Below, piece by piece: positions 7,883-15,960 of a DNA stretch of 59,245 nucleotides. Numbering within the stretch: position 1 is the stretch's first letter; each line of letters opens with the position of its first letter. The notes below the pieces were generated by a model. It saw only the letters and a list, made by a program, of their open reading frames with translations. It was not told the DNA's origin and made no database searches. The DNA comes from Myxococcales bacterium. GTDB taxonomy: Bacteria > Myxococcota_A > UBA9042. Location: contig SHZD01000008.1 in NCBI GenBank assembly GCA_009692465.1, positions 1 through 59,245 on the forward strand, read 5' to 3'. The position numbers and the translations under genes were made by a program.

Positions 7883-9495
7883 CAGTTCTGGTCCGCTTGC
7901 AGCGCCCATTTGGTGGTGACTTTTTTCGCCCGCGTCCAGAACCGATAGCCGTCGATGCCAGTTAGATCGCCGTGGCCAAACTTGCTGTCGCCAAAGCCGC
8001 CAAAACTAAACGGTTCGCGCGGGACAGGCACCCCGATATTGACGCCGACCATGCCAGCTTCCAGTCGATCGACAGCATAACGGGCAACGGCGCCAGAGGT
8101 GGTGAAAATGGCCGCGCCGTTGCCGTAGACGTTGGCGTTTTCGACCGCGATCGCCTGATCGAGTGTTTGCGTGCGCACGATCGACAACACGGGTCCAAAA
8201 ATTTCATCGCAGGCAGCTGGCATGTCGGCGCGCACAAAATCCAAAATGGTTGGACCGACCCAATTGCCGTCGGGGCAACCAGCGACGGTGGCGCCACGGC
8301 CATCGACCAGCACCTTGGCGCCAGCTGCCTCCGCCTCGTCGATGTAGCGCAAGATCCGGGCTTTGGCCACCGTCGAAATCACCGCGCCCATGTCCTCGCC
8401 AAGCTTGATCTTTCTGGCGGTTGCCACCATGGCGTCGATGATGCGCCCAGTGGGCCCGACTGCCACCATCAGCGAACTGGCCATGCAGCGCTGACCAGCG
8501 CAGCCAAATGAACTCGCCACAATATTGCTCGCGCTCAGCTCGACATCGGCGTCCGGCACCACCAACACGTGGTTCTTGGCGCCGCCCAGACACAGCATGC
8601 GTTTGCCCAGCGCTGAACCGCGGGCGTACAACAAGTGGGCTACCCGCGTCGAACCGACAAAGCCGATCGCTTTGATGTCGGGGTGATCGACCAACGCTTC
8701 GACGGCGGGCTGCTGACCGTTGATGGTCTGGAACACGCCATCGGGCAACCCGGCTTCTTTGAGGTAGAACGCCAAGCGCATCGCGCCGAACGGCACGACT
8801 TCACTAGGTTTGAGGATAAAGCAATTGCCGCCGACCAGCGCGTTGGGGATCATCCACAGCGGCACCATAATCGGAAAGTTAAACGGCACCACACCGCCGA
8901 CAATTCCCAATGGCTCAAAGGTAGTTTCGCAATTGACGCCGCGGCTGACGTCGGCTTGGCCACCGATCGCCAAGTTGGGCAGGCTAGCGGCAAACTCAAT
9001 GCATTCAATGCCTTTGTCGATGTCGCCCTTGGCTTCAGCGTAGGTTTTGCCGTTCTCGGCCGCCAACAACCAGCACAACTCGTCCATATCGCGCTCAAGC
9101 AAGGCTTTGAGCCGGTACATGACTTGGGCGCGTTCTTTGATCGGGGTATTCTTCCAAGCAGGTAGCGCCATTTTGGCAGCGTCGACTGCAGCTTGGACGT
9201 CGCGGCTGTCCGACAGCGTCACCTGACCCATGACCTTGCCGTAGCGCGGATTGTCGACTGGCAACTGCCGGCCCAGCGAACCCGGACGAAAGCTTCCGCC
9301 AATCCAGTTGTTGGCGGTTGCGTAGTCGGCGAAGGCGTAACTGCGCGCAAGGTAAGGCAACGCTGTGCTCGGCGAAGTCGCGGCAAGCTGGTCGTTGCTG
9401 GCAGCAGTAGGCGCGTCGTTGCTAGTACTAGCAGGCGTTGAATTGGCGAGCGGCGCGACGGCGGCGCCTCCCAGCTGTGGAGCGAGATTAGCCAT
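7873..9495 (-). CDS. mmsA: Methylmalonate-semialdehyde dehydrogenase (CoA-acylating)
   Basis: This 540-aa aldehyde dehydrogenase oxidises methylmalonate or malonate semialdehyde with NAD+ and CoA to propionyl- or acetyl-CoA plus CO2, in valine, beta-alanine and inositol breakdown. MmsA signatures are PFNFPIMVPLWM (about 204-215), IKAIGFVGSTRVA, LCLGGAKNHVLVVPDAD, and the catalytic Cys337 in GCAGQRCMAS. Usual MmsA length is near 490-500 aa. Here the first 50 residues are a low-complexity Ala/Ser/Thr/Pro segment not expected in the family, so a downstream start is possible, though the next Met is far inside the domain. The 3' end overlaps the 26-bp tandem array. No other valine-catabolic gene is adjacent. 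Confidence 0.92.
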   Translation of the reverse strand: MANLAPQLGGAAVAPLANSTPASTSNDAPTAASNDQLAATSPSTALPYLARSYAFADYATANNWIGGSFRPGSLGRQLPVDNPRYGKVMGQVTLSDSRDVQAAVDAAKMALPAWKNTPIKERAQVMYRLKALLERDMDELCWLLAAENGKTYAEAKGDIDKGIECIEFAASLPNLAIGGQADVSRGVNCETTFEPLGIVGGVVPFNFPIMVPLWMIPNALVGGNCFILKPSEVVPFGAMRLAFYLKEAGLPDGVFQTINGQQPAVEALVDHPDIKAIGFVGSTRVAHLLYARGSALGKRMLCLGGAKNHVLVVPDADVELSASNIVASSFGCAGQRCMASSLMVAVGPTGRIIDAMVATARKIKLGEDMGAVISTVAKARILRYIDEAEAAGAKVLVDGRGATVAGCPDGNWVGPTILDFVRADMPAACDEIFGPVLSIVRTQTLDQAIAVENANVYGNGAAIFTTSGAVARYAVDRLEAGMVGVNIGVPVPREPFSFGGFGDSKFGHGDLTGIDGYRFWTRAKKVTTKWALQADQNWMN

Positions 9496-9558
9496 GCGAA
9501 ACCCCCAAATGCGCCTCGTGGTGCGCCGATTTGTTTGCTTACGAACTGTGCCGAAAGG

Positions 9559-9777
9559 CTATGGCGTTTTTGTGCCCTGAGCCATGGCGAACCGGCGATT
9601 GAAGCGATCGACGCGACCACCGATATCGAGCGAGCGCTGCTTGCCAGTGTAAAACGGGTGGCACTGCGAGCAAATGTCGATGTGCAAGTCGCCGCGGGTC
9701 GAGCGCGTTTCAAAATTATTGCCGCAGCCGCATTTGACCATGGACTTGATGTATTTAGGGTGGCCAGTCTTTTTCAT
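9559..9777 (-). CDS. rpmE: 50S ribosomal protein L31
   Basis: This 72-aa protein belongs to the large ribosomal subunit. It is the zinc-binding (C+) form: CGC near residue 18 and CSQC near residue 36 provide the cysteines, followed by [24 protein letters not shown], highly characteristic of L31. The start MKKTGHPKY is preceded by GGAG at a good distance (GGAGTTCTCAATG). C+ L31 is often replaced by a Cys-free paralogue under zinc limitation, but no paralogue is seen here. Bases 9778-9996 upstream hold no convincing gene. Confidence 0.95.
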   Translation of the reverse strand: MKKTGHPKYIKSMVKCGCGNNFETRSTRGDLHIDICSQCHPFYTGKQRSLDIGGRVDRFNRRFAMAQGTKTP

Positions 9778-9996
9778 TGAGAACTCCGGTTGAGCGCGCA
9801 AACGGCGCGCCGACGGTGGTCGCTGGCGATGGGCCAAGCGACGCGGGGGCAATAGTGTAGGCTGTTTTGCAGGTTTGGCAAGGTCAATTCGACGGCGGTG
9901 GTGGTGCAGACATTCTGGGCAAAATCGAGCAATTTCAGGGCGCGCGGCGTGGCGTCGCCCATTTTAACCCCAAGGGTTGAATTTGGGGCTGTCCGG

Positions 9997-12072
9997 CTAC
10001 AACCCTCGAACAGCATAGACGTAACTTGCCTTGGCTGCCCGCAACCAGCGCTCCCGGATCGTTTGCCGCAGCGTCGCCCACGGTCCTTCGGCCTCCACGA
10101 ATTCCACGCGCAAAGCCAAAGCCGCAGCCTTGTCACCGCGGGACTTGATCCCGGCAACCTCCTTCATCAAACCAGCGACGGCCACGGGCATCTTGGCTGA
10201 ATCTACCGCGAAGCAGCCGGTGTCCGTGCCGTTTTGCGCTTTGGCCTCGGGCCGCCATTGCACTACCGTCGATTTGAGCAGCGTGCCGAACTGAATCGCA
10301 GCTAACTGGCTATAAGGCTTTGGTTTTCCTTGGGCATCGTGCATTCCATTGGCAATGTGACCCATGGCCCAAGCTAAGTCGCTAATGTGCGCCTGCGTCC
10401 GATCGGTGTCCGAAATCAAACCCTTAGCCGCCAGCCAATCCGCCAAGTACATCGCCGCGGTCTGCGCCTTCAATTCTTCCAGCGTCGCGGCCAGCGGGCC
10501 ACCGAAGGCCTCACCGTCTTTCTTGCCATTGACCGCATACTCATGGGCCGGACCCAAATTGTGCGCCGCTTCATGCAACACAGTGCTCATGCGCTGCGGC
10601 TCGGGGTCGGTGGTGAAAAGTGCAAAAGTTTCAGCACAAAACAGCGAAGCCACTTGCCCCGCGATTGTCGTCCGGCTGTCGGGATCGGAGCCGACGTTGA
10701 CCATGGCCACCGTTCGGCCGCGGCCTTCACTGGCTACTGCGCCCCAATTGGGCAAGCTTTGGCCGATGGTGGCGCCAAACGGGCTGCGCGAATCGCCGGC
10801 GTTTAGGATAATCTCAATAAAATCAGGCAGATGAAACGACACTTTGCGGGCAACGTACGGCGGACCGGCCGCTGTCGCCAACGCCACTTCCATCTGGTTC
10901 TTGACCGGATCGAGCATTTGCTGCCACTTGCGGCTTGCCTGATCAATGCGGGCGAATGAAACGTGAAAGCCCGCTTTCTGGCTGCAGGGCTCATGGTAGG
11001 TTTCATCGGGACCAATGCGCAGATAAAACCGTGAGTTATCAACGGTCATCTTGGCCCATGCTTCATCGGCAGCTGGCCAGTCACCTGAAACAAAGGCCTT
11101 GGCGGCGGCCCGCAGGTAGGTGCGAAACGCCTGCTCTTTGGGATCGGTTAGTGCTTGCGCAGCAGCGTTGAGTTCCGTCGCGACCTCAGCCATGTCCGCC
11201 GCCCACGCAACGTGATACGGCACCGCGGTCAGCGGCCCCGCTCGGCTGTACTGAACTACCGAAAACGGCGCCATCAGTTGTTTGCCATCGGGGCGGGCCG
11301 CCAGCGTTTCGCAGAATTTGGGGTCCGCTTGAACATCCGCTGGATACAAACCGCTGATCTTTTTTGGTTTGTCTGCAAGTGCGTGACAATCGGGATCTTT
11401 TTCTGTCTGAGGCGCCTCGCACCACGGACCCTGATTGCGATACACAATCTGGGCTGAAGCCACGTCGGCAGCGGTCGCTTGCGCGGCCAGATCAAGCACG
11501 CCACCTTGGCGCGCATACAGTTTTTCGACCACATTGGCGGCCTTGAGCACATGGCGGATCATTTCGATAGTGCCATCAGTGCGGGTGGCATCCGCACTGA
11601 GATCAGTGAGCAACAGGGTTGGCCGACTCTGGTTCAACTCGCGCAGAACCGCAGACTTGCGCGGCGCATCGGCACTGGCATCCGGACCTGCCTCGCCGGC
11701 AGACGGCGACGGGTTGGCCGCCAAGTCGGCGACAATGCGGGTGTCAGCCTCCTGCAGCTCAAGTTCATTCCAGTTGCGATACCCGCCATAAACCTCTGAC
11801 CGCCACAAAACCGCGATCGCTTGGCTCAGGTCCGCCGGTTGGTCATCAGCAATGCGAAACAGCGGCAGGTTGAGCGCGGCTGCGCGCCGATTCCAAGCTT
11901 GGCGGTCGATTTTGGCTGCGACGGCTGCCGACGCTGGCCGCTCAGGCGTCTGGGCGATCGCCTCAGCTGGCGTGGCCGCAGAGGGTGGCGTTGGAGGCGG
12001 GTCCTTTTTGCAGCCAACTGGCCCTAAGAGTAGCGTTAGCGCCAAGGCGGCGCCGTGAAAAACCTGTTTCAT
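9997..12072 (-). CDS. M49-like metallopeptidase lipoprotein
   Basis: This 691-aa protein has a lipoprotein signal (MKQVFHG..LLLGPVGC, Cys21) followed by a Pro/Ala linker. The zinc-peptidase core resembles dipeptidyl-peptidase III (family M49): HEAAHNLGPAHEY (His500, Glu501, His504) and a second motif EELKAQTAAMYL (Glu532-533), matching the EExxA(E/D) helix that gives the third zinc ligand in M49. Classical DPP III has HExxGH with one residue more between the histidines. The HExxH-x-hGP version here matches the M49-like domain of some NUDIX-fused proteins. It probably cleaves peptides in the periplasm. The start was chosen at the signal peptide, since the upstream frame runs into repeat A2. 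Confidence 0.75.
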   Translation of the reverse strand: MKQVFHGAALALTLLLGPVGCKKDPPPTPPSAATPAEAIAQTPERPASAAVAAKIDRQAWNRRAAALNLPLFRIADDQPADLSQAIAVLWRSEVYGGYRNWNELELQEADTRIVADLAANPSPSAGEAGPDASADAPRKSAVLRELNQSRPTLLLTDLSADATRTDGTIEMIRHVLKAANVVEKLYARQGGVLDLAAQATAADVASAQIVYRNQGPWCEAPQTEKDPDCHALADKPKKISGLYPADVQADPKFCETLAARPDGKQLMAPFSVVQYSRAGPLTAVPYHVAWAADMAEVATELNAAAQALTDPKEQAFRTYLRAAAKAFVSGDWPAADEAWAKMTVDNSRFYLRIGPDETYHEPCSQKAGFHVSFARIDQASRKWQQMLDPVKNQMEVALATAAGPPYVARKVSFHLPDFIEIILNAGDSRSPFGATIGQSLPNWGAVASEGRGRTVAMVNVGSDPDSRTTIAGQVASLFCAETFALFTTDPEPQRMSTVLHEAAHNLGPAHEYAVNGKKDGEAFGGPLAATLEELKAQTAAMYLADWLAAKGLISDTDRTQAHISDLAWAMGHIANGMHDAQGKPKPYSQLAAIQFGTLLKSTVVQWRPEAKAQNGTDTGCFAVDSAKMPVAVAGLMKEVAGIKSRGDKAAALALRVEFVEAEGPWATLRQTIRERWLRAAKASYVYAVRGL

Positions 12073-12187
12073 CAGAGGCTTCTGCTGCGCCTGCCGGTGG
12101 CGCACGGGCCGTAGGGTAGGCGCGTGTTGTTCTGGCGGCAATATGCCGTGTTGTTGCGGGTTCCTTGCCTGCGTCGCAATGTCCAGA

Positions 12188-12394
12188 CTAGGAGCCTGTC
12201 GGAAATCAATCGGTTGTAGAATGTCTATCAGGTTATACACAATGAATCTATTACGATCCGACAGGCTCCTAGCCAGTCAACTATTCTCAACTGTCCGAAA
12301 CTGCCCGGAGTGAATCCGTGCAGTTTCGGACAGTTGCCGCCGTCTAGCCAGACGGCGCTAGGAGCGAGTCGGAATACTCCGACACGCTCCTAGC
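12188..12394 (+). repeat. Family A element, copy A2 (reference copy)
   Basis: This is the best-preserved copy, 207 bp with four hairpins. SL1 (12188-12272) has a perfect 16-bp stem ctaggagcctgtcgga / tccgacaggctcctag and a 53-nt loop. SL2 (12289-12335) has a perfect 16-bp stem aactgtccgaaactgc / gcagtttcggacagtt and a 15-nt loop. SL3 (12339-12356) has a 7-bp stem. SL4 (12357-12394) has a 17-bp stem with one mismatch. TTATACACA lies at 12233-12241. The outer arm of SL4 supplies the TAG stop codon of the DUF4442 gene. Bases 12073-12187 towards the M49 gene show no other feature. Confidence 0.95.
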
Positions 12395-12869
12395 TTTGAA
12401 GTTTCAGGCTCAGCGTCAGCACGAATTGGGCAACCGGTTCAGTGCCCAGTCGCGTCGGTACCGTTGCCGTCACCCGCAAGGGCAGGTTGCAACGCTCGCC
12501 GCTGGTTACGGTTTTCTCAACCAATTCAGCAATTTCGGGCCCCATCTCGCAGGAAAAATGCACGTCGTCCTCGGGGCGTTTCAGAAACTGGGCACTGAAA
12601 TCCTTAAAAACCAATGAAATCTTGGTCTTGCTGCGTTTTTGAATGTGGCGCATCGCCAGCAACCCACAAGCGCAATCCGCTCCGACGGCAAGAGAGCCAA
12701 AATACATAGACTTGAGGTGATTTCGCGACCGGTACGTCAGCGGAATCCTTACCTCAATACGACTGTCGCTTGCTTCGACGACGGACGGCGAAAGGTACAA
12801 AATCATGGGAATTTTGGCCAAACCGAATGCGCGCAATAGGGCAGTGGCTTTCAACAGTTCCAGATTCAT
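12390..12869 (-). CDS. DUF4442-type hotdog-fold protein
   Basis: The product is 159 aa from MNLELLK. It resembles DUF4442 hotdog proteins, which are related to acyl-CoA thioesterases and the C-terminal half of YiiD. Visible family features are IPLTYRSRNHLKSMYFGSLAVGADCACGLLAM (residues about 58-90), where hotdog enzymes place the central helix, and a KRPEDDVHFSCE strand pair. An acyl-thioester substrate is the family expectation; the actual substrate is unknown. The protein ends at TAG within repeat A2. The gene sits alone between A2 and the oppositely oriented A3, which looks like cargo of a composite repeat unit. Confidence 0.7.
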   Translation of the reverse strand: MNLELLKATALLRAFGLAKIPMILYLSPSVVEASDSRIEVRIPLTYRSRNHLKSMYFGSLAVGADCACGLLAMRHIQKRSKTKISLVFKDFSAQFLKRPEDDVHFSCEMGPEIAELVEKTVTSGERCNLPLRVTATVPTRLGTEPVAQFVLTLSLKLQS

Positions 12870-13007
12870 CGGCAGGCCTTGGTCGGTGCTGCGGTAGAGC
12901 GACCTCGAGTCCGGCAATTTGGAGCAAGGCGCGCCTCACTGCAAGCGCTCGTGACCCCGCAAGGTGCTCTAGAGAGCCGATCAAATAAGATTTGCTCGGC
13001 GTCTCAG

Positions 13008-13076
13008 TGCTTGCTTTGTGGGTCGCGAGCCTGCGGCACTTATTCAGTGGCCTGCGGGTTGGCGTCAGGCCGCTCC
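13008..13076 (+). repeat. Degenerate family B remnant (B3)
   Basis: The stretch gcttgctttgtgggtcgcg, a degenerate middle, then ggccgctcc follows the order of the family B core but lacks both termini. It lies upstream of the DUF4442 gene and next to repeat A3. Apart from it, bases 12870-13125 hold nothing I can name. Confidence 0.45.
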
Positions 13077-13125
13077 GTTTTGTGTGGGAATTCTTTGAGG
13101 TTCGGCGTTAATTGGTCGGGTCTCT

Positions 13126-13329
13126 CGGAGCGTGTCGGAGTATTCCGACTCGCTCCTAGCGCCATCTGGCCAGACGGCGGCAACTGTCCGAAACTGCACG
13201 GATTTACTCCGGGCAGTTGTTGGACAGTTGAGAATATCTGAATTGCAGGAGACTGTCGGATCTTAATAGATTCATTGTGTATAACCGGATAGACATTCAA
13301 AATGCGTTTGATTTCCGACAGGCTCCTAG
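13126..13329 (-). repeat. Family A element, copy A3 (inverted)
   Basis: About 204 bp in the opposite orientation to A2, with all four hairpins recognisable. The SL4 outer arm is degraded on its left (cggagcgtgtcgga), SL2 has tgttggacagtt in place of tttcggacagtt, and the outer terminus ttccgacaggctcctag is intact at 13313-13329. The DnaA-box consensus is present as its complement tgtgtataa at 13276-13284. Together A2 and A3 form inverted repeats around the DUF4442 gene. Confidence 0.92.
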
Positions 13330-13373
13330 GTTACGATGCCCGACCGCTGCGGCCACCGCCGCCCAAGGACGCC

Positions 13374-14924
13374 ATGAGCGCCGCTGACCAACTTCCGTCG
13401 CCGTTCGCCCACCTCGTTGATCTTGCCAGCGACGTAACTGGCGGCTTTGCGCTGTATGCAACGGACGATTATTTTGCGGAAAAAGAGAATTTGCTGCGAC
13501 CAACCGCCGCCGTGTGGATCACCGACAAGTATACTGACAAGGGCAAGTGGATGGATGGCTGGGAAAGCCAGCGCCGCCGTACTCCTGGCCACGATTGGTG
13601 CGTGATTCGGCTCGGTCTGCCTGGATCGGTGCACGGCGTTGTTGTGGATACTACTCACTTTAAGGGCAATGCTCCGCAGCAAGTGGCGCTGGAGATTCTG
13701 GACGCCGACCCGCTGCTGCCGCTCGACGCGGTCCTTTTCCACAACGATTGGAAAGTGGCGCTGCCGCGCACGCCGGTCAAGCCTGATTTCGCCAATGTGC
13801 TGCCGTTTGATCAGCCGACGCAGCGGGCTACCTATGTCAAATTGCGCATCTATCCCGATGGCGGGGTGGCCCGGTTGCGGGTAGCGGGCATGGTGCAGCC
13901 AGAGCCGTGGACATTTTGGCGGTCGGGCACGCTGGATCTGGTGGCGATCGAAAACGGTGGGCGCGAAGTGGCGGTAAGCGACCAGTTTTTTGGCCCGCCG
14001 AGCAATCTGACGCTGCCGGGTCGCGGCGCCAATATGGGCGATGGTTGGGAAACGAAGCGACGGCGGACCAAAGGTTCGGATTGGTGCGTGTTGCAACTGG
14101 GTCGGCGCGGTTTGATCGACCGTATCGAGCTGGACACCCATTTTTTCAAAGGTAACGCGCCCCAAGCGGTGCGGATTCTCGCCGTTGATGCCTCTGAGTG
14201 CAGCGATGGGGACTTGCAAGCGCTGTACCAAAGTGACAACGGTTGGTCGCCGCTGGTTGACTACCACCCTTTGGTCCAACATCGGCGTCACCAACTGGAC
14301 CCGATCGACGCCCGGGCGGCGACGCATGTGCGGGTGCACATCTACCCCCATGGCGGCGTCAATCGCCTGCGGTTGTACGGCAAAGCGCTGCCCACTGCGG
14401 CAGAGAATGTGGCGTTGCACACGCTGAACGCGCTCGCCCACGACCACTTGCAGCAGTTGCTGCTGTCGTTTTGCGGTTCGCCGACCTTTGCGCAGCAGAT
14501 TGCCGCGCAGATGCCGTTTGGCGCTGTTTCGGACTTGATCCACGGTTGTCAGCAGCAGTGGTTTGCGTCGGCAGAAGCGGATATGCTCGCCGCCTTTGCG
14601 ACCCATCCGCGCTTGGGTGACCGCAAGCCCGCTGCGGCTGCAACTGTGCAATCTGGCGTGTGGTCCGAGGGCGAACAATCGGCTGTGGCCGCCGCTGAGG
14701 CGGACGTTTTAGGGCAACTGGCAGACGCCAACGCGCACTATGTCGCCAAGTTTGGGTTTGTTTTCCTGCTCTTTGCAACGGGGCGCACTGCCGCGCAGAT
14801 GCTTGAAGCACTACAAGCCCGCATCGACAACGACCGGCAGACGGAAATCCACAACGCTGCGCGCGAGCAATGGAAAATCACCAAGTTGCGCATGATCAAG
14901 TGGCTGGTTGCCCAAGGGGCCTAG
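13374..14924 (+). CDS. alc: Allantoicase fused to OHCU decarboxylase
   Basis: This 516-aa protein joins two purine-degradation enzymes. Residues about 10-345 are allantoicase (allantoate to ureidoglycolate + urea), with the family's internal duplication: GWESQRRRTPGHDWCVIRLG and HFKGNAP in the first half; GWETKRRRTKGSDWCVLQLG and FFKGNAP in the second; each half ends Y-P-x-GGV-x-RLR. Residues about 365-516 are 2-oxo-4-hydroxy-4-carboxy-5-ureidoimidazoline (OHCU) decarboxylase, which makes S-allantoin: THPRLGD, WSEGEQ, NAHYVAKFGFVFLLFATGR and KITKLRM. The start MSAADQ is the first Met outside repeat A3. It is the first gene of an operon with HIU hydrolase and ureidoglycolate lyase. Uricase and allantoinase are not in the window. 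Confidence 0.93.
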   Translation: MSAADQLPSPFAHLVDLASDVTGGFALYATDDYFAEKENLLRPTAAVWITDKYTDKGKWMDGWESQRRRTPGHDWCVIRLGLPGSVHGVVVDTTHFKGNAPQQVALEILDADPLLPLDAVLFHNDWKVALPRTPVKPDFANVLPFDQPTQRATYVKLRIYPDGGVARLRVAGMVQPEPWTFWRSGTLDLVAIENGGREVAVSDQFFGPPSNLTLPGRGANMGDGWETKRRRTKGSDWCVLQLGRRGLIDRIELDTHFFKGNAPQAVRILAVDASECSDGDLQALYQSDNGWSPLVDYHPLVQHRRHQLDPIDARAATHVRVHIYPHGGVNRLRLYGKALPTAAENVALHTLNALAHDHLQQLLLSFCGSPTFAQQIAAQMPFGAVSDLIHGCQQQWFASAEADMLAAFATHPRLGDRKPAAAATVQSGVWSEGEQSAVAAAEADVLGQLADANAHYVAKFGFVFLLFATGRTAAQMLEALQARIDNDRQTEIHNAAREQWKITKLRMIKWLVAQGA

Positions 14925-14957
14925 CATCCAATCCGCACTTGCGCGAATTTTGCATCA

Positions 14958-15089
14958 CTAACTAGAAACTTGGGGGCGCGCCGCCCCCAAACCCCTGCGG
15001 TGGTCCGCATTTGCGGCCCACATTCCACCTGCCGCTCAATGAGTTTGCTGCCTCGAGGGTGCCGATTTGGCGGCACGCGGAACTCTGTA
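14958..15089 (+). repeat. Family C element, copy C1
   Basis: It starts with ctaactagaaact and a perfect 9-bp GC hairpin (ttgggggcg, loop cgc, cgcccccaa; 14970-14990), then continues to tcgagggtgccg, a second small hairpin gtgccg / cggcac, and aactctgt. The same order of blocks recurs at 58.7 kb. It lies inside the purine operon, between the fusion gene and hiuH, where the hairpin could affect transcription or mRNA stability. Confidence 0.8.
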
Positions 15090-15110
15090 GCCGATCAATC
15101 CGGAGCCGAC

Positions 15111-15452
15111 ATGGGACTTTCCACACATGTACTCGATACGTCTCGCGGTTGCCCGGCTGCGGGAATTCCCATTGTTGTTGAAATGCTGGACTCAATTGGC
15201 GGCTGGCAAACCGTGGGCGGCGGAATCTCGGACGCCGATGGCCGCATCAAGGGGCTGTTGCGCGACCCTGAGGCCTTTGCTCAAGGGCTGTATCGCCTGA
15301 CGTTTTCGCTCGACGGCTATTTCTCCGCGCAGGGAATCCACGCCTTCTACCCCCAAGCGGTCGTTGAATTTCGCGTCGAGGACGGCGGTCAGCACTTTCA
15401 TATTCCGCTGTTGTTGAGTCCGTTTGGCTACTCGACCTATCGGGGTTCGTGA
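15111..15452 (+). CDS. hiuH: 5-hydroxyisourate hydrolase (transthyretin-like)
   Basis: This 113-aa protein hydrolyses 5-hydroxyisourate, the product of urate oxidation, to OHCU, the substrate of the decarboxylase domain encoded just upstream. It shows the transthyretin-family marks: LSTHVLDTSRGCPAAGIPI at the N-terminus, HAFYPQAVVEF, HFHIPLLLSPFGYSTY, and the diagnostic C-terminal tetrapeptide YRGS. GGAG lies six bases before the ATG. The stop codon shares one base with the next start (TGATG), a sign of translational coupling with the lyase. Confidence 0.96.
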   Translation: MGLSTHVLDTSRGCPAAGIPIVVEMLDSIGGWQTVGGGISDADGRIKGLLRDPEAFAQGLYRLTFSLDGYFSAQGIHAFYPQAVVEFRVEDGGQHFHIPLLLSPFGYSTYRGS

Positions 15453-15958
15453 TGGCGGCACCGGTCGCCTGCGAAGCTCTGACTGCAGCCGCTTTTGCCC
15501 CTTTTGGCCAAGTGTTGAGCGCGACCTCTGGCGTCGGCGTCGTCGCCAATCAAGGCACGGCGATGCGAGTCAACTGGGCGGCGGCGTTGCACAATCTGCG
15601 AGCGGACGCCAAACCAAACTTGGCTATTTTTCGGTCAGCTGCCCGGACCTTGCCCCTGCAACTCGCACTTTTGGAGCGGCATCCGTGCTCGACCCAAGCG
15701 TTTTTGCCGTTAGTGGTCAGTCGCATGCTGGTCTGTGTGGCCCCAACTTTGGCCGACGGCAGTCCAGATTTGGCACAAGTGCGTGCGTTTATTGGGGATA
15801 GTGGCCAGGGCGTTAACTACAACGTCGGGGTGTGGCACCATCCGATCGTGGCACTGGACCGCGATGCCGACCTCGCCATGCTCGCTTGGGAGGACGGCAC
15901 GGCGCTGGATTGTCAAGAGCACTGGCTGGCATTGCCCATCACCGTAGCCCAAGGATGA
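15452..15958 (+). CDS. allA: Ureidoglycolate lyase
   Basis: This 168-aa cupin-fold enzyme releases urea and glyoxylate from ureidoglycolate, the product of allantoicase, and so completes the urea-releasing route. Family features are LTAAAFAPFGQVL at the N-terminus, SRMLVCVAPTLADGSPDLAQVRAFIGDSGQGVNYNVGVWHHPIVAL in the core (shared with AllA), and a late DCQEHW. The ATG at 15452 overlaps the hiuH stop; a GTG one codon earlier is less likely. Its own stop overlaps the ATGA before the aminotransferase gene. Confidence 0.92.
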   Translation: MAAPVACEALTAAAFAPFGQVLSATSGVGVVANQGTAMRVNWAAALHNLRADAKPNLAIFRSAARTLPLQLALLERHPCSTQAFLPLVVSRMLVCVAPTLADGSPDLAQVRAFIGDSGQGVNYNVGVWHHPIVALDRDADLAMLAWEDGTALDCQEHWLALPITVAQG

Positions 15959-15960
15959 CC

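Noticed and set aside
9774..10157. 127-codon minus-strand frame between rpmE and the M49 gene
   Set aside because: Mostly overlaps the 3' end of the M49 gene in another frame; no recognisable features.
13326..14678. 450-codon minus-strand frame antisense to the allantoicase fusion
   Set aside because: Shadow of a well-supported gene on the plus strand; composition is Arg/His/Gln-rich as expected for an antisense frame.
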